Positions 11,600-23,167 of a stretch of 64,000 nt of DNA are shown piece after piece. How positions within the stretch are numbered: the stretch's first letter is position 1; every line of letters starts with the position of its first letter. This DNA is from Macquaria australasica. Taxonomy: Eukaryota; Chordata; Actinopteri; Centrarchiformes; Percichthyidae. The position numbers were made by a program, and so were the translations under genes. The DNA is taken from the NCBI GenBank assembly GCA_005408345.1, contig SEMN01000258.1, positions 1 to 64,000 on the forward strand. The letters are read 5' to 3'. The notes beneath the pieces were generated by a model. It did no database searches. It saw only the letters and a program-made list of their open reading frames with translations, and was not told the origin of the DNA.

Positions 11600-11900
11600 C
11601 TGTAATTGATTTCTTTGTGCAGAGGCTGCATTTTGCATACCCCGCTTTATCAATTGTTTTTTTTTAATTACTGTGACAGCGGGAAGCTGTGCTGGACTCC
11701 TTTCACCTCAACCTTTAGCCAGGCCCAGCTCCATCTGCACCTCAGCCCTGAGTCAAGCTGCACATAAATAGCATCTTCCTCTTTAAACGCTCTCATTCTG
11801 AAAAATAATTGTCTAGATATTATCAGCTGGCTTCATGGCCTCCTTTTTCATGATCATAAAAGTTTGGTAAGGCTAACCCCAACTGCATCCATCAAGGTTA
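11600..11900. other. Candidate conserved non-coding element
   Basis: This is an even-composition, low-repeat stretch with several transcription-factor-like words: taattgattt, gcataaatag-type, tcaattgtttttttttaatt and a tttcatgatcataaa palindromic core. It lacks the signatures of decayed transposons around it. Calling it conserved is an inference from texture only; alignment to another fish genome would decide. Confidence 0.25.
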
Positions 11901-11959
11901 AATGATCCGCCAGAGCCGGCGTTTCCTTAAGTTTTCGTTTTTATTTCCCTCGTAACTTA

Positions 11960-12760
11960 CAACAATGACGGACATTAAAATCAGATAACAATACAGATGC
12001 AGTGGCAGTTAGCCTCAACAAACTTTTGGTTCTGAACTGTAACGTTGTAATCATAGACTGAATGGTTGAAATACACAATTTACTGTAGTTAACGTTAGCT
12101 GACGTGCTAACAAGCTGGCAAGCTTTCCATTATAAACAGGTTGGGAATTATTTGATGGGGTAACGTTTTAAATTATCACGATACACTTCAACTTGATTTG
12201 GCAAGTTAACGTTACTTTAGCAACTAGTTACCTAACGTTAGGTTAGTAAAACAACATATTAGCTTGTTGGCAGCAAACGAGACTAACCTCAAAACTAGTG
12301 TCCATTGTAGTAGTACCACGAAAAGTTGTCTTTATACATCCATGGAAGAGAAGACATTGCAGTTATCTTGATTCTGATTGGCCAAAAGACTAAAAACGTC
12401 TCACTAAAAATGTTTTACTGAGAAGAAGATCACAAAGTGACAACAGTTTTCTGAAAGTCTCTGTTCTCACTCCAGTCTATGGGAAATTGTGCTGGCCACC
12501 AGACAGCGACTAGTTTGCTTTCACTCTGTAATGGATGCAACTTGAAATGTAGCGAAGTACACCAAAAAAAAAACCACACTACTGTTACAGTAACAAGAAT
12601 GAATGTAATTCATTACTTCCACCCCTGGAAACGGGAGGTGAACGGCAGTCTCCTGTGCCAAAGTCTGACATTTTGTTGGCCCATACATCCTCCCAACCTC
12701 CTCCTCCCTCTGCACTTTGTGGTGCAATGTATAAAATACTCCAACCTGGCAGTAAAATAT
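11960..12760. other. TAACGTTA-rich, repeat-like segment
   Basis: Contains at least five AACGTTA/TAACGTT words between about 12040 and 12245 and CpG content higher than its neighbours. This texture occurs both near teleost promoters and in a dispersed teleost repeat. No coding frame was recognised; the reading frame at 12479-12772 has no family resemblance. Confidence 0.3.
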
Positions 12761-13913
12761 TGCACCTCTTAAACCATTAGGACATATAAACTCTGATTTA
12801 CCTTTTCTATGCTAAGACATCAGGGAGCTCTTTGAGTCATTACAGAACATTTGCACAACATTTCTAATTCAGTGTAAACCACTGAAATAAGAAACAGCTT
12901 TTGCCACTACATTAGCAGAGCCTCATCTCTCTGGCAGACTGTTGCCTTTTTATCAAAAAACAAACAATCCCTTTCTTTGGGGGAACAAATACAATGAGCT
13001 TGGCTGAAGAAAGAAGAAAAAGAGACAAAAAAGAAAAGATAAGGATGCAGCCAAAGGTAAGGGAGTCAAGATTCACATCATATTCAGGCCATGCTCAAGA
13101 AAAGCCATGACTACTCAAAAAAAAAAAAAAAAGCTTCTTCTTTATCTTATCTATTTAATTTTATTCGATTTTTGAATTATTGAGAACTTTCTGGTTTATT
13201 TTGTTGACACAATACATTACCTATTACTTGAGAAGGAGAATGGGATGCAGGGTAAAAATCATTATTTCATGGGCATGAATGAGCACACATGCTCGGATGT
13301 TTGTGGAAATGACTGTTCAAACTGTTAAAAGTGTTTGCTGTGATAGGAAATTGTGCGAAATCTGCACACACCGACTACACAGATAATACCTGCAATACAT
13401 TTAATTTTAATGTGGAAAAAATGTTAAAAGACAGATTTTTGACTGACGTCTGATTAAGCATTTTGAACATTTAGTGATTGGAGGTCATGTCGTCTTGCTT
13501 TCAAAAGAGAGCATGAATGCATGTTCTCTTCCTTTCAGCAACAGCCCTTCACGGTTTTTGTGTAAAGGATGCAAACTGGAAAGTTTTTTCAAAACTGTTG
13601 AGACAGTTCTCTTTACCGATATGCAGCTCAGCACAACAGTTCATCTCACATCCAAAATTAACTAATGCAACCAAAACATTTCATACACATCTCAGGATCA
13701 ACTCTTGTACCAAAACACTGACAGCATTTGTCTCCCAACAGTAACACTTTGTCACTCATTATATAATGACCATAAAAACACTAACAACAGGTAGCATTAC
13801 AATATGTATCACTATTGTATTTGAAGTATCTTTTATTTATTTGTATAAACCAAGATTCCATTGCATGGATTGTGCTACCGTACAGTATTTGTCACAGAAA
13901 TGAATCAGAAATA
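12761..13913. other. Unannotated non-coding sequence
   Basis: Holds a 16-base A run at 13117-13132 and nothing else I recognise. The part next to 13914 may be the downstream untranslated portion of the IS630/mariner-like element that follows, but I could not place its end. Confidence 0.4.
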
Positions 13914-14300
13914 GTCAACCCTGTCTTCTGCATTTTCATCCACATCACACCTTATGTCCTCTCTTGCAATACGCCTGGGAAAGAATCTTTTTGCATGCCT
14001 GATGTATCCCCGACAGTCTGCTGCAAATTATCCCAGACATCCAGCGTTCATTGCGTCCAAGAGGAACATCTGATCATGCCTGGTGGTGATAAACTTTCCA
14101 CCTCCATGAGGAATATAATTCCTCTATGGGGTTGAGGAATGGAGAGTAAGGTGGAAGGAAAAGTGACACCACCCTGGGAAGGGCTGTAAACCACTCTGTG
14201 ACTGGGGAGAATGATGAAACATCACATTGCCCCATACAATTACAAAACAGACAAAAGTCTTTCATAGGGGTCATCAAGGAATGAAAATAGGTGCTCAATG
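13914..14300 (-). pseudogene. IS630/Tc1-mariner-type (DDE_3) transposase C-terminal remnant
   Basis: This is the C-terminal part of a DNA transposase related to IS630/Tc1-mariner enzymes. On the minus strand, the signature VVSLFLPPYSPFLNPIEE is followed by SSWRWKVYHHQ (about 14074-14170). It is typical of the region holding the third catalytic acid, the glutamate after NPI. Upstream, a neighbouring frame reads WGNVMFHH (about 14214-14237), where the family usually has an M-D-N-V-type motif. The aspartate position is glycine here, which would abolish catalysis. Downstream, after a frameshift, HAKRFFPRRIAREDIRCDVD (about 13938-14000) matches the family's C-terminus. Frameshifts on both sides, the missing N-terminal helix-turn-helix and the lost aspartate make this a dead fragment. 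The terminal inverted repeats of the element were not identified. Confidence 0.85.
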
Positions 14301-15436
14301 TTGTATGTGCAAATTAGGAGTTTATGCATTTTTATTTTTTAGATTTTTTAGCAGAATGTGGCAAATTGCTGTCTAATTTACAGTCATTTTGCATTATGTT
14401 TTGAGCATAAATGTAAGTTTTTAGAAAACAGTTCATGACTTTTGAAAGATGTGGTCATTAAATGCATTTTGTGTCAAAGCAATGAAAAGTAATCCAGTTT
14501 AGTCCACACTGACTTCTGTTGTGCTGACTGTGTGAAGAGTGAACTCAGTATTGAGACATGCATGTAACTGACTTGTAGGCTTGACATCAAAAAAAGCCTA
14601 GTATGTGAGCCTTGAGTTTGGAATAGTTCATAATAGATATGTGTTCCCAAGATCAAGAATGAATCTCCGTGCTCATGACTAAAATATGCTTGAAACACAA
14701 TAATGTAACACACAATGTTGTAAATATTAGTGCAAGAATTGATCAAACTTGGAAATGATGAATGCTAAGTCTCTGACAGGGACGGGAGGAGTGAGAGAGT
14801 GGATGACAAGGAAACAAGTGTGGAAGGTGGAAAATAATGAAAACTGCTGTTGCTGCTGCTCTATCACGTCTTTCGCCTGTCCAATATTCCTTCTTATGTC
14901 TCCCACATGCAAACACAAACACAAAACTTACAAAACAAGTCTCCATCTGATTGGCTGGCTGTTCATCACCAGTGACTTGGAGCCCAGAAAGCTACTGCAT
15001 GACTTTATATGCAATCTGGACTGGTCTTAGATTATCTCACTCACTAAACTTTAATATCAGGAGTCTTCTTCCATATGTCTATTTCTCTCCCTTTCCAATT
15101 TCTCTCTTTCCTCTGTGATAGTTTCATTGAGAGATGGAAATCAGCAGACAGGCAGAGGAGCAGACAAGACAACAACTCTAGTATCAAAATATATTCTGGA
15201 CACAGAAATAGCCTATACTTTCAGGTTACACAGTACTACACTGCACATTATAAGGCATATAATTCATAGGAAAACTGTGATGACAATAAAACCATTAATA
15301 ATCACATACCCTTACATTTTTTTATATTACATTATTATATCACCCTGATATTGTTACTTCACAATTACACACAATAAATACCTTAAAATGCCTATTAAAC
15401 TAAGGTATTACCTTTCCTTTACATGCTTTTGACTAG
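14301..15436. other. Unannotated non-coding sequence
   Basis: No recognisable gene or repeat. The first 200 bases may be leftover 5' sequence of the transposase element at 13.9-14.3 kb. Confidence 0.4.
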
Positions 15437-15540
15437 GGCTGGGTGATATGGTCAGAAATGTTATCACGAAAATGTTTGTCATATCAGTCAATATCAATAA
15501 TTATCACGATAAATGTCAAATTGTTATTTCTTTCAAGTTC
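15437..15540. repeat. Dispersed 'gggctgggtgatatgg' repeat fragment
   Basis: Begins with agggctgggtgatatggtc and continues with ttatcacgaaaa / ttatcacgataaat words, a pattern common in dispersed repeats of fish. A weaker related start (agggctggacaatatg) occurs near 53236. No coding capacity. Confidence 0.4.
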
Positions 15541-16303
15541 AAAGGCTGATTTTTGCTCCTGAGTGAAAGTTGAAGAAATCAAATGGTTAATTGTGGATTT
15601 AAACTATTTTTTTATTGTCAGAAATAGCCATAATATCCTCAAACTACTGAAGTTGAATGACCTTTCTTGTCAACGATGGCTTCGTCCTGCTTTGAGCTGG
15701 TCATGGGCACTGCGTTTTCTTCCATGTTGCTCATTTCACTTACCAGTATTTTGCTCATTCCGTTCCAACTACAAGCCTGTTAGCCACTGTGTCTGTAAAC
15801 ATACCTCTCTTAGAATATTAATGACAGGTACATATATAAAGTCTTTATATATATATAAAAAAAGACTTTTTCAGACTTTTCAAGGACCCATGGATAACCT
15901 AACAGAGAGAGTGTGAATTGATAAACAGTTTTTTTGCTGCCTGGAGTCAGAGAGACAGATAGTTTCCATCAGGAGTGACGGGCTGACCTTGTCTGAGTGT
16001 CGACTCTGACCTAGAGAGATGTACAGCCTGGATCATATCACTGATGGAGCAATACACCCTCACACCCACCAGTGAACTGATTATGGAGTCCCTCCACATT
16101 GACTTTCTGAACAAAAGCAGGAGACAACAGCGGGAAGAGGAGGAGGAGGTAGAGGAAGAGGAGAAGAAAGATGTGGAGCAGGACAGAGAGAAAGAGGAGC
16201 TACTTTATTTTAGCACATTTTTATTTATTGCCAAGTCAGGCAGGAACTGAGTAGGATTCTAATAATGGGAAACTATGTTTCACATATGCTGCTGCTGTAT
16301 ATT

Positions 16304-16358
<55 letters not shown>

Positions 16359-17489
16359 ACGTGTGTGTAAAGGCTGTGATAGGTGTGTTAAAGTGCCTGC
16401 TGCCACTGTCAGTGGGCCGATGGGGCCTCTAATCACCTCTGATAATGGAGGACAGTCTGACTTTGCCTGGAGCAGGGATACAGAGTGTATGTGTTATACA
16501 TGGAAACATACTGAAAATACGTGTGTTTTACACATTGACTGAGGGAGAGAATTGTGTGTGTTTGTGTGTGTGAGCGTCATCCCAATGGCCTAATTACACT
16601 GTGACATACACTCTGGAGAGCAGATCGCTCCCCCCGTGGCTCTAGATTTACACATTTGCAGACAAAAGTCAGCAACACTTGCTGCAGGTTTCAAAATATT
16701 AAGTAAGACCAAAGTCAAACAGTTGATCTCTGTCCTAAATTTATCTGCCTTCAAATGGCTAAAAAATCTCAATTGAACACGAGAAAGTCCTCACTGTCAG
16801 AAGCACCTGTTTCCAAACTTAACCATACGACAAGCATGGCGACATGCTGAAGGTTTTATTCTCCAGTTCATCTCCATGTCCCTGTGGAGGTTTTTGCTGA
16901 ACACAACAAAGTCCTCTGCTTCCCCGTAGCTGGAGATCTTCCCATGCTCAATCTGTCTGCCTCTTTGATTTCTAACATTTCACAAGTGTGTGCTGTGTGT
17001 GTGCTGTCTGCTCCACTTGTTCAGGTAGCATTAATAGATGTATGCAACTGACAGACATGTTTGAGCGAGGACCCCTGGAGACTCTGAGCGGATACAAGAA
17101 ATAAACAGCTATATATTTGCAGTAGTGTTGCTCATTAAGGAATCAGAAGAGTTATTTAATGTACAGAGTGAACAACTGCTACAGGCAGCCAGATAATTCA
17201 GCACCATGGACAGTTACACCCCCTCTCAGTGCTGCTCTAAGTGTCTGTTTAGGCCAACATCACACTGATCAAGCTGATCTGCTCTGTGTGGGAAAAGAAC
17301 ATTGATTTTATATATAATATTATTTTAAGAAAAATAAGTAAGTGTTCGAGTTCCTTAATTTGCTACTCGTGTGTAATAAGATATAATATAATACAGCCTG
17401 TTCCTGTTACAAACTGCCAGTGTCTTTTTATTTCAAGCAGAAAAAGAAACCTGAGATGAGCCAATGTAAGGGCCATAAATAGCAATAGA
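15541..17489. other. Unannotated non-coding sequence with a TG microsatellite
   Basis: No gene recognised. A short frame at 16044-16250 is Glu/Lys-rich over a GAGGAG stretch and has no family resemblance or clear splice context. The TG microsatellite at 16311-16368 is listed separately. Confidence 0.45.
16311..16368. repeat. (GT)n microsatellite
   Basis: About 23 uninterrupted GT units to 16357, then a CAC interruption and four more GT units. Confidence 0.98.
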
Positions 17490-18160
17490 ATAAATTAAAT
17501 AATTACACAGCTATCAAATCAAATGTCCTATCGAATACAATGAAATCCAATTATTTCATCAAAATACACACAAATCAATTGTTTAAAATAACTTCTTTAT
17601 AAATTACTTAATCATTTTGTTTGATCACCTCAACATTGATTTATATGAGGCTAATTAAATAATTGAAATCACTGCAATCCCTTCACCATCATTGAACTCA
17701 ATGCTGCTTTAATGGTAATTGATTTTATTCATCATATCTCCACCGTGTGCAAATGTTATCTCCCACTGAGCCCATTAATGAGCTGTATATCTATGATCTA
17801 TGCCCTCAAAGTACAACAGTACTTGCCTATAATTAGTATATGACCAACCTCTGCACAATCCTATTGGCTGGATAGCATTAAAGGACATCAAGTACAGACA
17901 ACAGTGGTTGGATCGTATAATTTGATTGACATGTGATGAAAATGGTATTGCATTAAATAAACTTGCACTGAACGCAAAATGGAACCAAACATGGTAAGGA
18001 ACCAATTTAATAAATTACTTAAAAGAAGCAGAATTGATCCAAATTGTAATAAATCAAATTGTTTAGAAGAGTTCTCCTGTGAGTTAGCATTGCATTTCCA
18101 CAAAGTTGGGAGACTTGCAACAGATAGATTAAGAAAAAAAATAAATAAATAGGTCAAAAA
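17490..18160. other. Candidate conserved non-coding element rich in TAATTA-type words
   Basis: AT-rich but not low-complexity. Homeodomain-like words (taattaaataattg, ggtaattgatttta, cctataattag, cattaatgagc) cluster between about 17640 and 17840. Microsatellites and transposon signatures are absent. It has the texture of a teleost developmental enhancer, but conservation cannot be tested from this window. Confidence 0.3.
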
Positions 18161-18473
18161 CGAAGCAGTAGAGGCCAATATATCCTAATATCTTGATAGG
18201 CTTGTGTGGGTAATGTTCTAAAAACACTAGAACCTACACTTAATATTTCCCATAATGCAAGTGAAAAGCATCTTTCATTCAAGTGACGCCACTTAAGTAA
18301 TTTTCTAAGACTGTTTCAAAAACCTCTCAAGAAACAGAAGAACACTGTACACTTCAGGGACCACGGGAACTCTACAGATGAATTCGTTCATTGTGTGACT
18401 TCAACTGAACTTTTCTTTTGAAATGTAAGTTATTACACTTAGTCGTCCATCTCCTCCAGTCACTTCCAGTAAC

Positions 18474-20405
18474 TGTAACCTGATAGCTACTGGGTTACGC
18501 CCCTGAGCAGGTCAAGAGAATGCCAACTCCCCTTTTGTTCTCTCTCTTTGCCTCTTCTCGTCTCTGACCTTGATGGAGGTCCTCTCCACTGTGGTCTGCA
18601 CGGAGCAGACACACTGAACTCTCTTCTTACGGCAGCGACGCAAGAGTCTGCGTAAGATCCCTGGTTAGCACACTGCTAACCTAGAGTAAACACGTTTATT
18701 TAGCACTAGTGGCTACGACACAAAGTCTGCCTTCCAAGTTAACTTTAAGAGCAGCAGGAGCAACGAAGCAAGTTAGCGCCGAGCTGCTAACTCTGCAAAG
18801 AGAACAAAGGAGCGACTGGTTTCCTCCGACCTGCACCATCAGAACACTGCACAGCAAGGACTGGATTCAACATCATAACCACAACTGATGAAATCGCAAG
18901 CTAACACAGCAGCACACCAAGGAATTCCTCTCTTCACAGACTGGTAACTAACTGGGCATATACAACTAGCATAGTAACGGTACACGGCTAAGCACAGGAA
19001 TGTTTAACTTCATCAATGTACTGTAACTTTACATGTATTGATTTGGGTTTATTCACTGAACTGTATTGTTGTGATCTGTGTCATCGTTAGGTTAGGTTAT
19101 TGGATAGCCACTCTGCTAAGTTGATGTTAGTTATGCTTTACACACACACACACTCATAGAACTGGTTACATCCGTAACTACTACTACTATGTCTTGCATG
19201 CAAACTAACCATCCTCTTTTCTAACTTGGCACCATTATCCTACACAGATGACATACACATACATACAAGAGGAAATTGTGTGTGTATGTGTGTTATGTGT
19301 TACTTGTGTGTTCTTCCTTTTTTATTATCTGATAAATAAATGCTTGTGAATATATACCCTGGTCTACCATATTTAATGTTGTACGAGAGAATTTTGCCAA
19401 CCTCTACTATTCAGAACTCCAAAACCCTTCAACCTTTACTAGATTAGGGTTGGGCCATTTAGGCAGCAGGGAGAGGACCCAAGATACAGACAGGCGAGGA
19501 GGGTGAATCAGTCCAAAGGTTTATTTTAACTTCAAACAAACTTACAAAATGTAAGAACTGACACGCAGGGGAACACGACACGAAGAGATCACCAATCTCA
19601 GCAACAGAAACCATATCAAACAACCAAAAAAAAGCCTTTACTGGCAAACAATGGTAGAATGATCACAACCAGGGATTGAGGCAACGGTACAGTTAGGGAG
19701 CAGGCAAAACAGGTCAAAAATACAAGCAAAGTTCCAAACCAGTAAAGCAAGAAATCCAATCCGACGTGGGGCAGGCAGAGGCCCAAAAACAAGCAGGGGT
19801 CAAAACATACAAATGACTAGGCATGGAAATACGCTAGAAAGCTTGACTGATGGGTACAAAGACAATCTGGCAACTAAACAGAGGAATGACTGGGCTAAAT
19901 AACCAGGCAGACTGATGAAGAACAGGTGAGTAATGGAACACAGGTGAACCTAATCAAAACCGGCGGGAAAAGAACAATGACAGGAAGTAAATCATAATCT
20001 AGTGAGCAGTGAATAGTCCTTTCAAAATAAAACCGGAAATAAACAAGGGACTTGATGAGGCGTGACAATTGATATGGTTATGTTGGTTGCAGTTATTAAT
20101 TTAATTATCAATCAGAGTTCCAAATTAATAGTTTAGTATAACTGATTTATGAGATTGACTGATTTATTAATTAATTGGCTATCATTTTCCCTTCTTTAAG
20201 GGAGGTGCCCTGAGGTGAATTTAATACAATTTCAATTCTATTATTTAATGTAAACATTGTTTACTTCTGATAGCCTGAAGTGAGTGTAATCACTCCACTT
20301 CATCTTTTTGTACCAAGTAATGTGTCACACTATATAATTTGGTGCCTCTTTGAGGTTTATGAATTATTGTTACATATTTTGGTATCCATAAAGCCATATA
20401 ACCCC
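18474..20405 (+). mobile_element. LTR-like repeat interrupted by a later insertion
   Basis: The last 250 bp (20155-20405) match 27331-27558 in the same orientation through ordered blocks: attaattggctatcatttt-like, aggtgaatttaa, cacttcatcttttt-like, ttggtgcctctt and ttacatattttggta. Upstream, a GC-richer part (18560-18960) is followed by a gataaataaatgc polyadenylation-like site at about 19330. The layout resembles a retrovirus-like LTR with its R/U5 region. The element is split at about 19446-20067 by another repeat. No gag or pol sequence is present, so a solo LTR is the likeliest reading. The left boundary is a guess. Confidence 0.4.
19446..20067. mobile_element. Dispersed element nested inside the LTR-like repeat
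   Basis: Starts around aggcagcagggagaggaccc (19461) and ends at gatgaggcgtgaca (to 20067). It contains cacaggtgaacctaatcaaa and ggaaataaacaagg. The combination 'agagaggaccc ... cacaggtg ... aggaagtaaa ... gcgtgaca' is a pattern I associate with a very common fish repeat. It separates two parts of an older LTR-like sequence, so it inserted later. Class is unresolved and no coding frame is present. Confidence 0.5.
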
Positions 20406-21651
20406 AACAACAGTAGTGCTCCCTGTGACTAGTACATTGACTTTAACATGTAAAATCATTGAAGTGCCCCTTTAAATTGCTTGTGATACATACAATAATT
20501 GCATAATGTAAATTATTTATCATTTACCTGTAGTCTTTTAATATTTCAGGATTTAATTCAGCTGTATTTTGTAGTTTGATGCCGCTGTAACTTGACTGAT
20601 AAAATAATACATTGTACATGACAACTTGATCTAATCAATTCAGTGCTTACATTGTCATTGGTTTTACTTTCAGTCCTCATTGTAATGCAGCAAATGTAAC
20701 TGACCTACCACCATGAAAAGCTGAAAACTGTCTCCACAAAGGAAAGATCCCACAATGCAATGCTTCGCCTTGAATAGATGTGAACGGTACACTTATGTGA
20801 CATTACAACTGACAGTGACGACGCAGGATGATGATGATTCATAACTGTCGGACACCTTCATTTTATACTCACTACAGAGTTAACTACTAAGTGTTTATTA
20901 TGAAGGGAATAGTGAAGGAGTGAAAGAAGGGGTGAGTTCTGACACAGCTTACATTTCTGTTCAAAGTAAATCCAGCAGCTCTTGTTCTGTAGAAAAATGT
21001 GGAATAGCACAGAGCCACTCCCAGCATTTTGGTGTGTGTGTGTGTTCTTCACACCTCTAACTAGGTAATAGTGTCTGTTACTGCTATGCCATTTAACCAG
21101 AGAAGCTAAGAACTGCTGCATGTTGGAGTTTTGCACTGTGTTGCATCAGGCCTCGTACATGTACAAACACACACACACAAACACAACTCTGCAACCCTGC
21201 ACAACTCTGATGACTTCTTGTCTGGGTGTTTTATCACTTTTTGCCTTAACCTGTTTCTGATTGGTCGTCTGTCAGTTTATCTGTCTGTCTGTCTTTTATT
21301 TGCCTCATGCTGCAACCATTGCACACTATGTTGTTGAGTTACACTTTATCCAATGACAAATCAGAAACACAAGTACAAATAATCAAAGTCTTATTCTTTT
21401 TTAACTCTTTTTCATCACAATACAGTTCTCTAAATGTATTTTCTAGCGGACTGCCTGTAGCGCTGTGACAGAGCCCCCATACCCCCCACCCCACCTTAAA
21501 CTCTGAACCACAAAAGAGCAGCACTACCTAATGTATGCAGTATATATTCACCGCCACGCTCCAATTGGCACTTGCCGTGGGAGCGTTTACCCGTACGATA
21601 GCTGCTGCAAAATAATACAGCCTCATCTCCCATTCACTGAGACAATACACA

Positions 21652-21654
<3 letters not shown>

Positions 21655-21696
<42 letters not shown>
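21655..21696. repeat. (AC)n microsatellite
   Basis: About 20 uninterrupted AC units. Confidence 0.98.
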
Positions 21697-21698
<2 letters not shown>

Positions 21699-21893
21699 GC
21701 GTGAATTCCATTAGCATGATTTACAGTTCTTTAGTAGTACAGAGCTGGAGGGAAGCCTTTTACTTTCTCATTTGGAGGAGCGAGCAGGCCTCCTCTGTCT
21801 GTGGATAGATAGGAAGATGGATAGTGTGATAGGCCAGGAACCCCAAAGAACATTCTCTAAATACACAAACAGTGAGGGACAATCAGTGACATT

Positions 21894-21917
21894 ACACACA
21901 CACACACACACACACAA
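21894..21917. repeat. (AC)n microsatellite
   Basis: About 12 AC units. Confidence 0.95.
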
Positions 21918-22095
21918 CCCAAAACAGGAACAGAGAGAGATGGGCAGAGCGACAAATAGAGAGAGAAAGAAACAGACTGAAAGTTCTCTGTGGACTGAAC
22001 TGTGCAGTGGCTGCCTTCAGGCTGCCTGGAAGATTCATTAGGTACATTTGACACTTTCTGATTTCATTTACTTTATTTCACTTTCTCTGAAAACA

Positions 22096-22260
22096 TTTTA
22101 AAGATGCTTACTTGCAAGTTATTTATTTATAAGGTATCTTTCAAGAGCAAAACGTCACAAAGTGCTTCACAATAAAAAAAACATATATTATGATAATAAA
22201 AGAATAAGACAACAGACATAAAATACAGATGAGTAAAAACACAACAAAACAATGACTAGG
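22096..22260 (-). mobile_element. LINE 3'-tail fragment
   Basis: The minus strand reads gtgaagcactttgtgacgtt, then a Ttgaaagatacct stretch and ttataaataaataa. This is the layout of LINE 3' ends in fish (GTAAAGCACTTTGT ... TATAAATAAA). No coding part is attached, so only the terminus survives. The 5' limit is uncertain. Confidence 0.4.
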
Positions 22261-22507
22261 GGTGTCTCTATGGAGTGAAAATAGTCTCAATAATATTTGC
22301 AAATGTGTATTACATGATCTGCAACTGAAAAATAAGATTTGTAAATGAAAAACAAGATTTGTAAACGTAAACAATGATTTGTGCATAATTTCGCATACTC
22401 ATAAATGTGTGTTCCAATCCACATACAAATACCAAGCAATTTGAAAATATTTTACTTACAGATTTTTAACTTCAACTTCTCAGATCTGATCCTTTTCGCT
22501 TTCAAAA

Positions 22508-23167
22508 AGCTTCCTGTGCATACAAATGTGTCAGAATTGTTTGCACGGATCGCCTGTTACGCACGAATCAGGTTACTTTCGCGTTCGGGATTTTAAGACT
22601 ATATTAACGTTGTTCCCAGGTCCACAGATTCGTAAATGCATGCTGCATTTAAGTGCTGGTGGAAAACTGGGACATCTGGGCTTTCGGCATATTCGTGTTT
22701 AATTTCAAAGTGGGAAAGACGTTTTTCTAAATAGATTAGCTTGTACCCCCTCGATTAGAGCACATACATTTACCAACCACAGACTCTATACAGTAACCTA
22801 TAAACATAAATATATGGTTTAAATAACTACTGCTAGGTTGTAAAGTTGTTTATCTGCTGGGAAAACAGCCAGTCCAGGCAAAAAGCGGATACAGGTGTTG
22901 AAGAACAACTCTACCACCTAGCAGTAGCTCATTTAAACCATTCTGTCTATTTAGAAAAACGTCTTTCCCACTGAAATTAAACATGAATACGCCGAAAGCC
23001 CAGATGTCCCAGTTTTCCACCAGCACTTAAACGCAGCATGCGTTTACGAATCTGTGGACCTGGGAACAGCGTTAATATAGTCTCAAAATCCTGAAAGTGA
23101 AAGTAACCTGATCCGTGCGTAACAGGCGATCCGTGCAAACAATTTTGAGACATTTGCGCAGGAAGCT
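22508..23167. mobile_element. 660-bp foldback (long inverted repeat) element
   Basis: The left arm (22508-22734) and the right arm (22943-23167) are inverted copies of each other at high identity. Matching words include tttgcacggatcgcctgtta, caggtccacagattcgtaaa, ctgggacatctgggctttcg and aagacgtttttctaaataga. A second, inner pair (22814-22852 with 22903-22941, atggtttaaat...ctactgctaggt) continues the palindrome. The arms are interrupted on the left by about 79 extra bases (22735-22813). The remaining loop is about 50 bases. Both outer ends read agcttcctg. There is no coding sequence. It fits a foldback-type non-autonomous DNA transposon, or an inverted duplication of one. A target-site duplication was not evident. 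Confidence 0.8.

Larger units (their letters stand above)
20406..22095. other. Non-coding sequence with CA microsatellites
   Basis: No gene recognised. Two CA microsatellites are listed separately. A CpG-containing patch at about 21550-21630 includes acgctcc (21556-21562) and ggagcgt (21580-21586), a short perfect inverted repeat. It looks less like transposon debris than its neighbours. Confidence 0.4.

Noticed and set aside
16044..16250. 68-residue Glu/Lys-rich frame, possible exon
   Set aside because: The acidic tail comes from a GAGGAG tract; there is no recognisable domain and no convincing splice signals on both sides.
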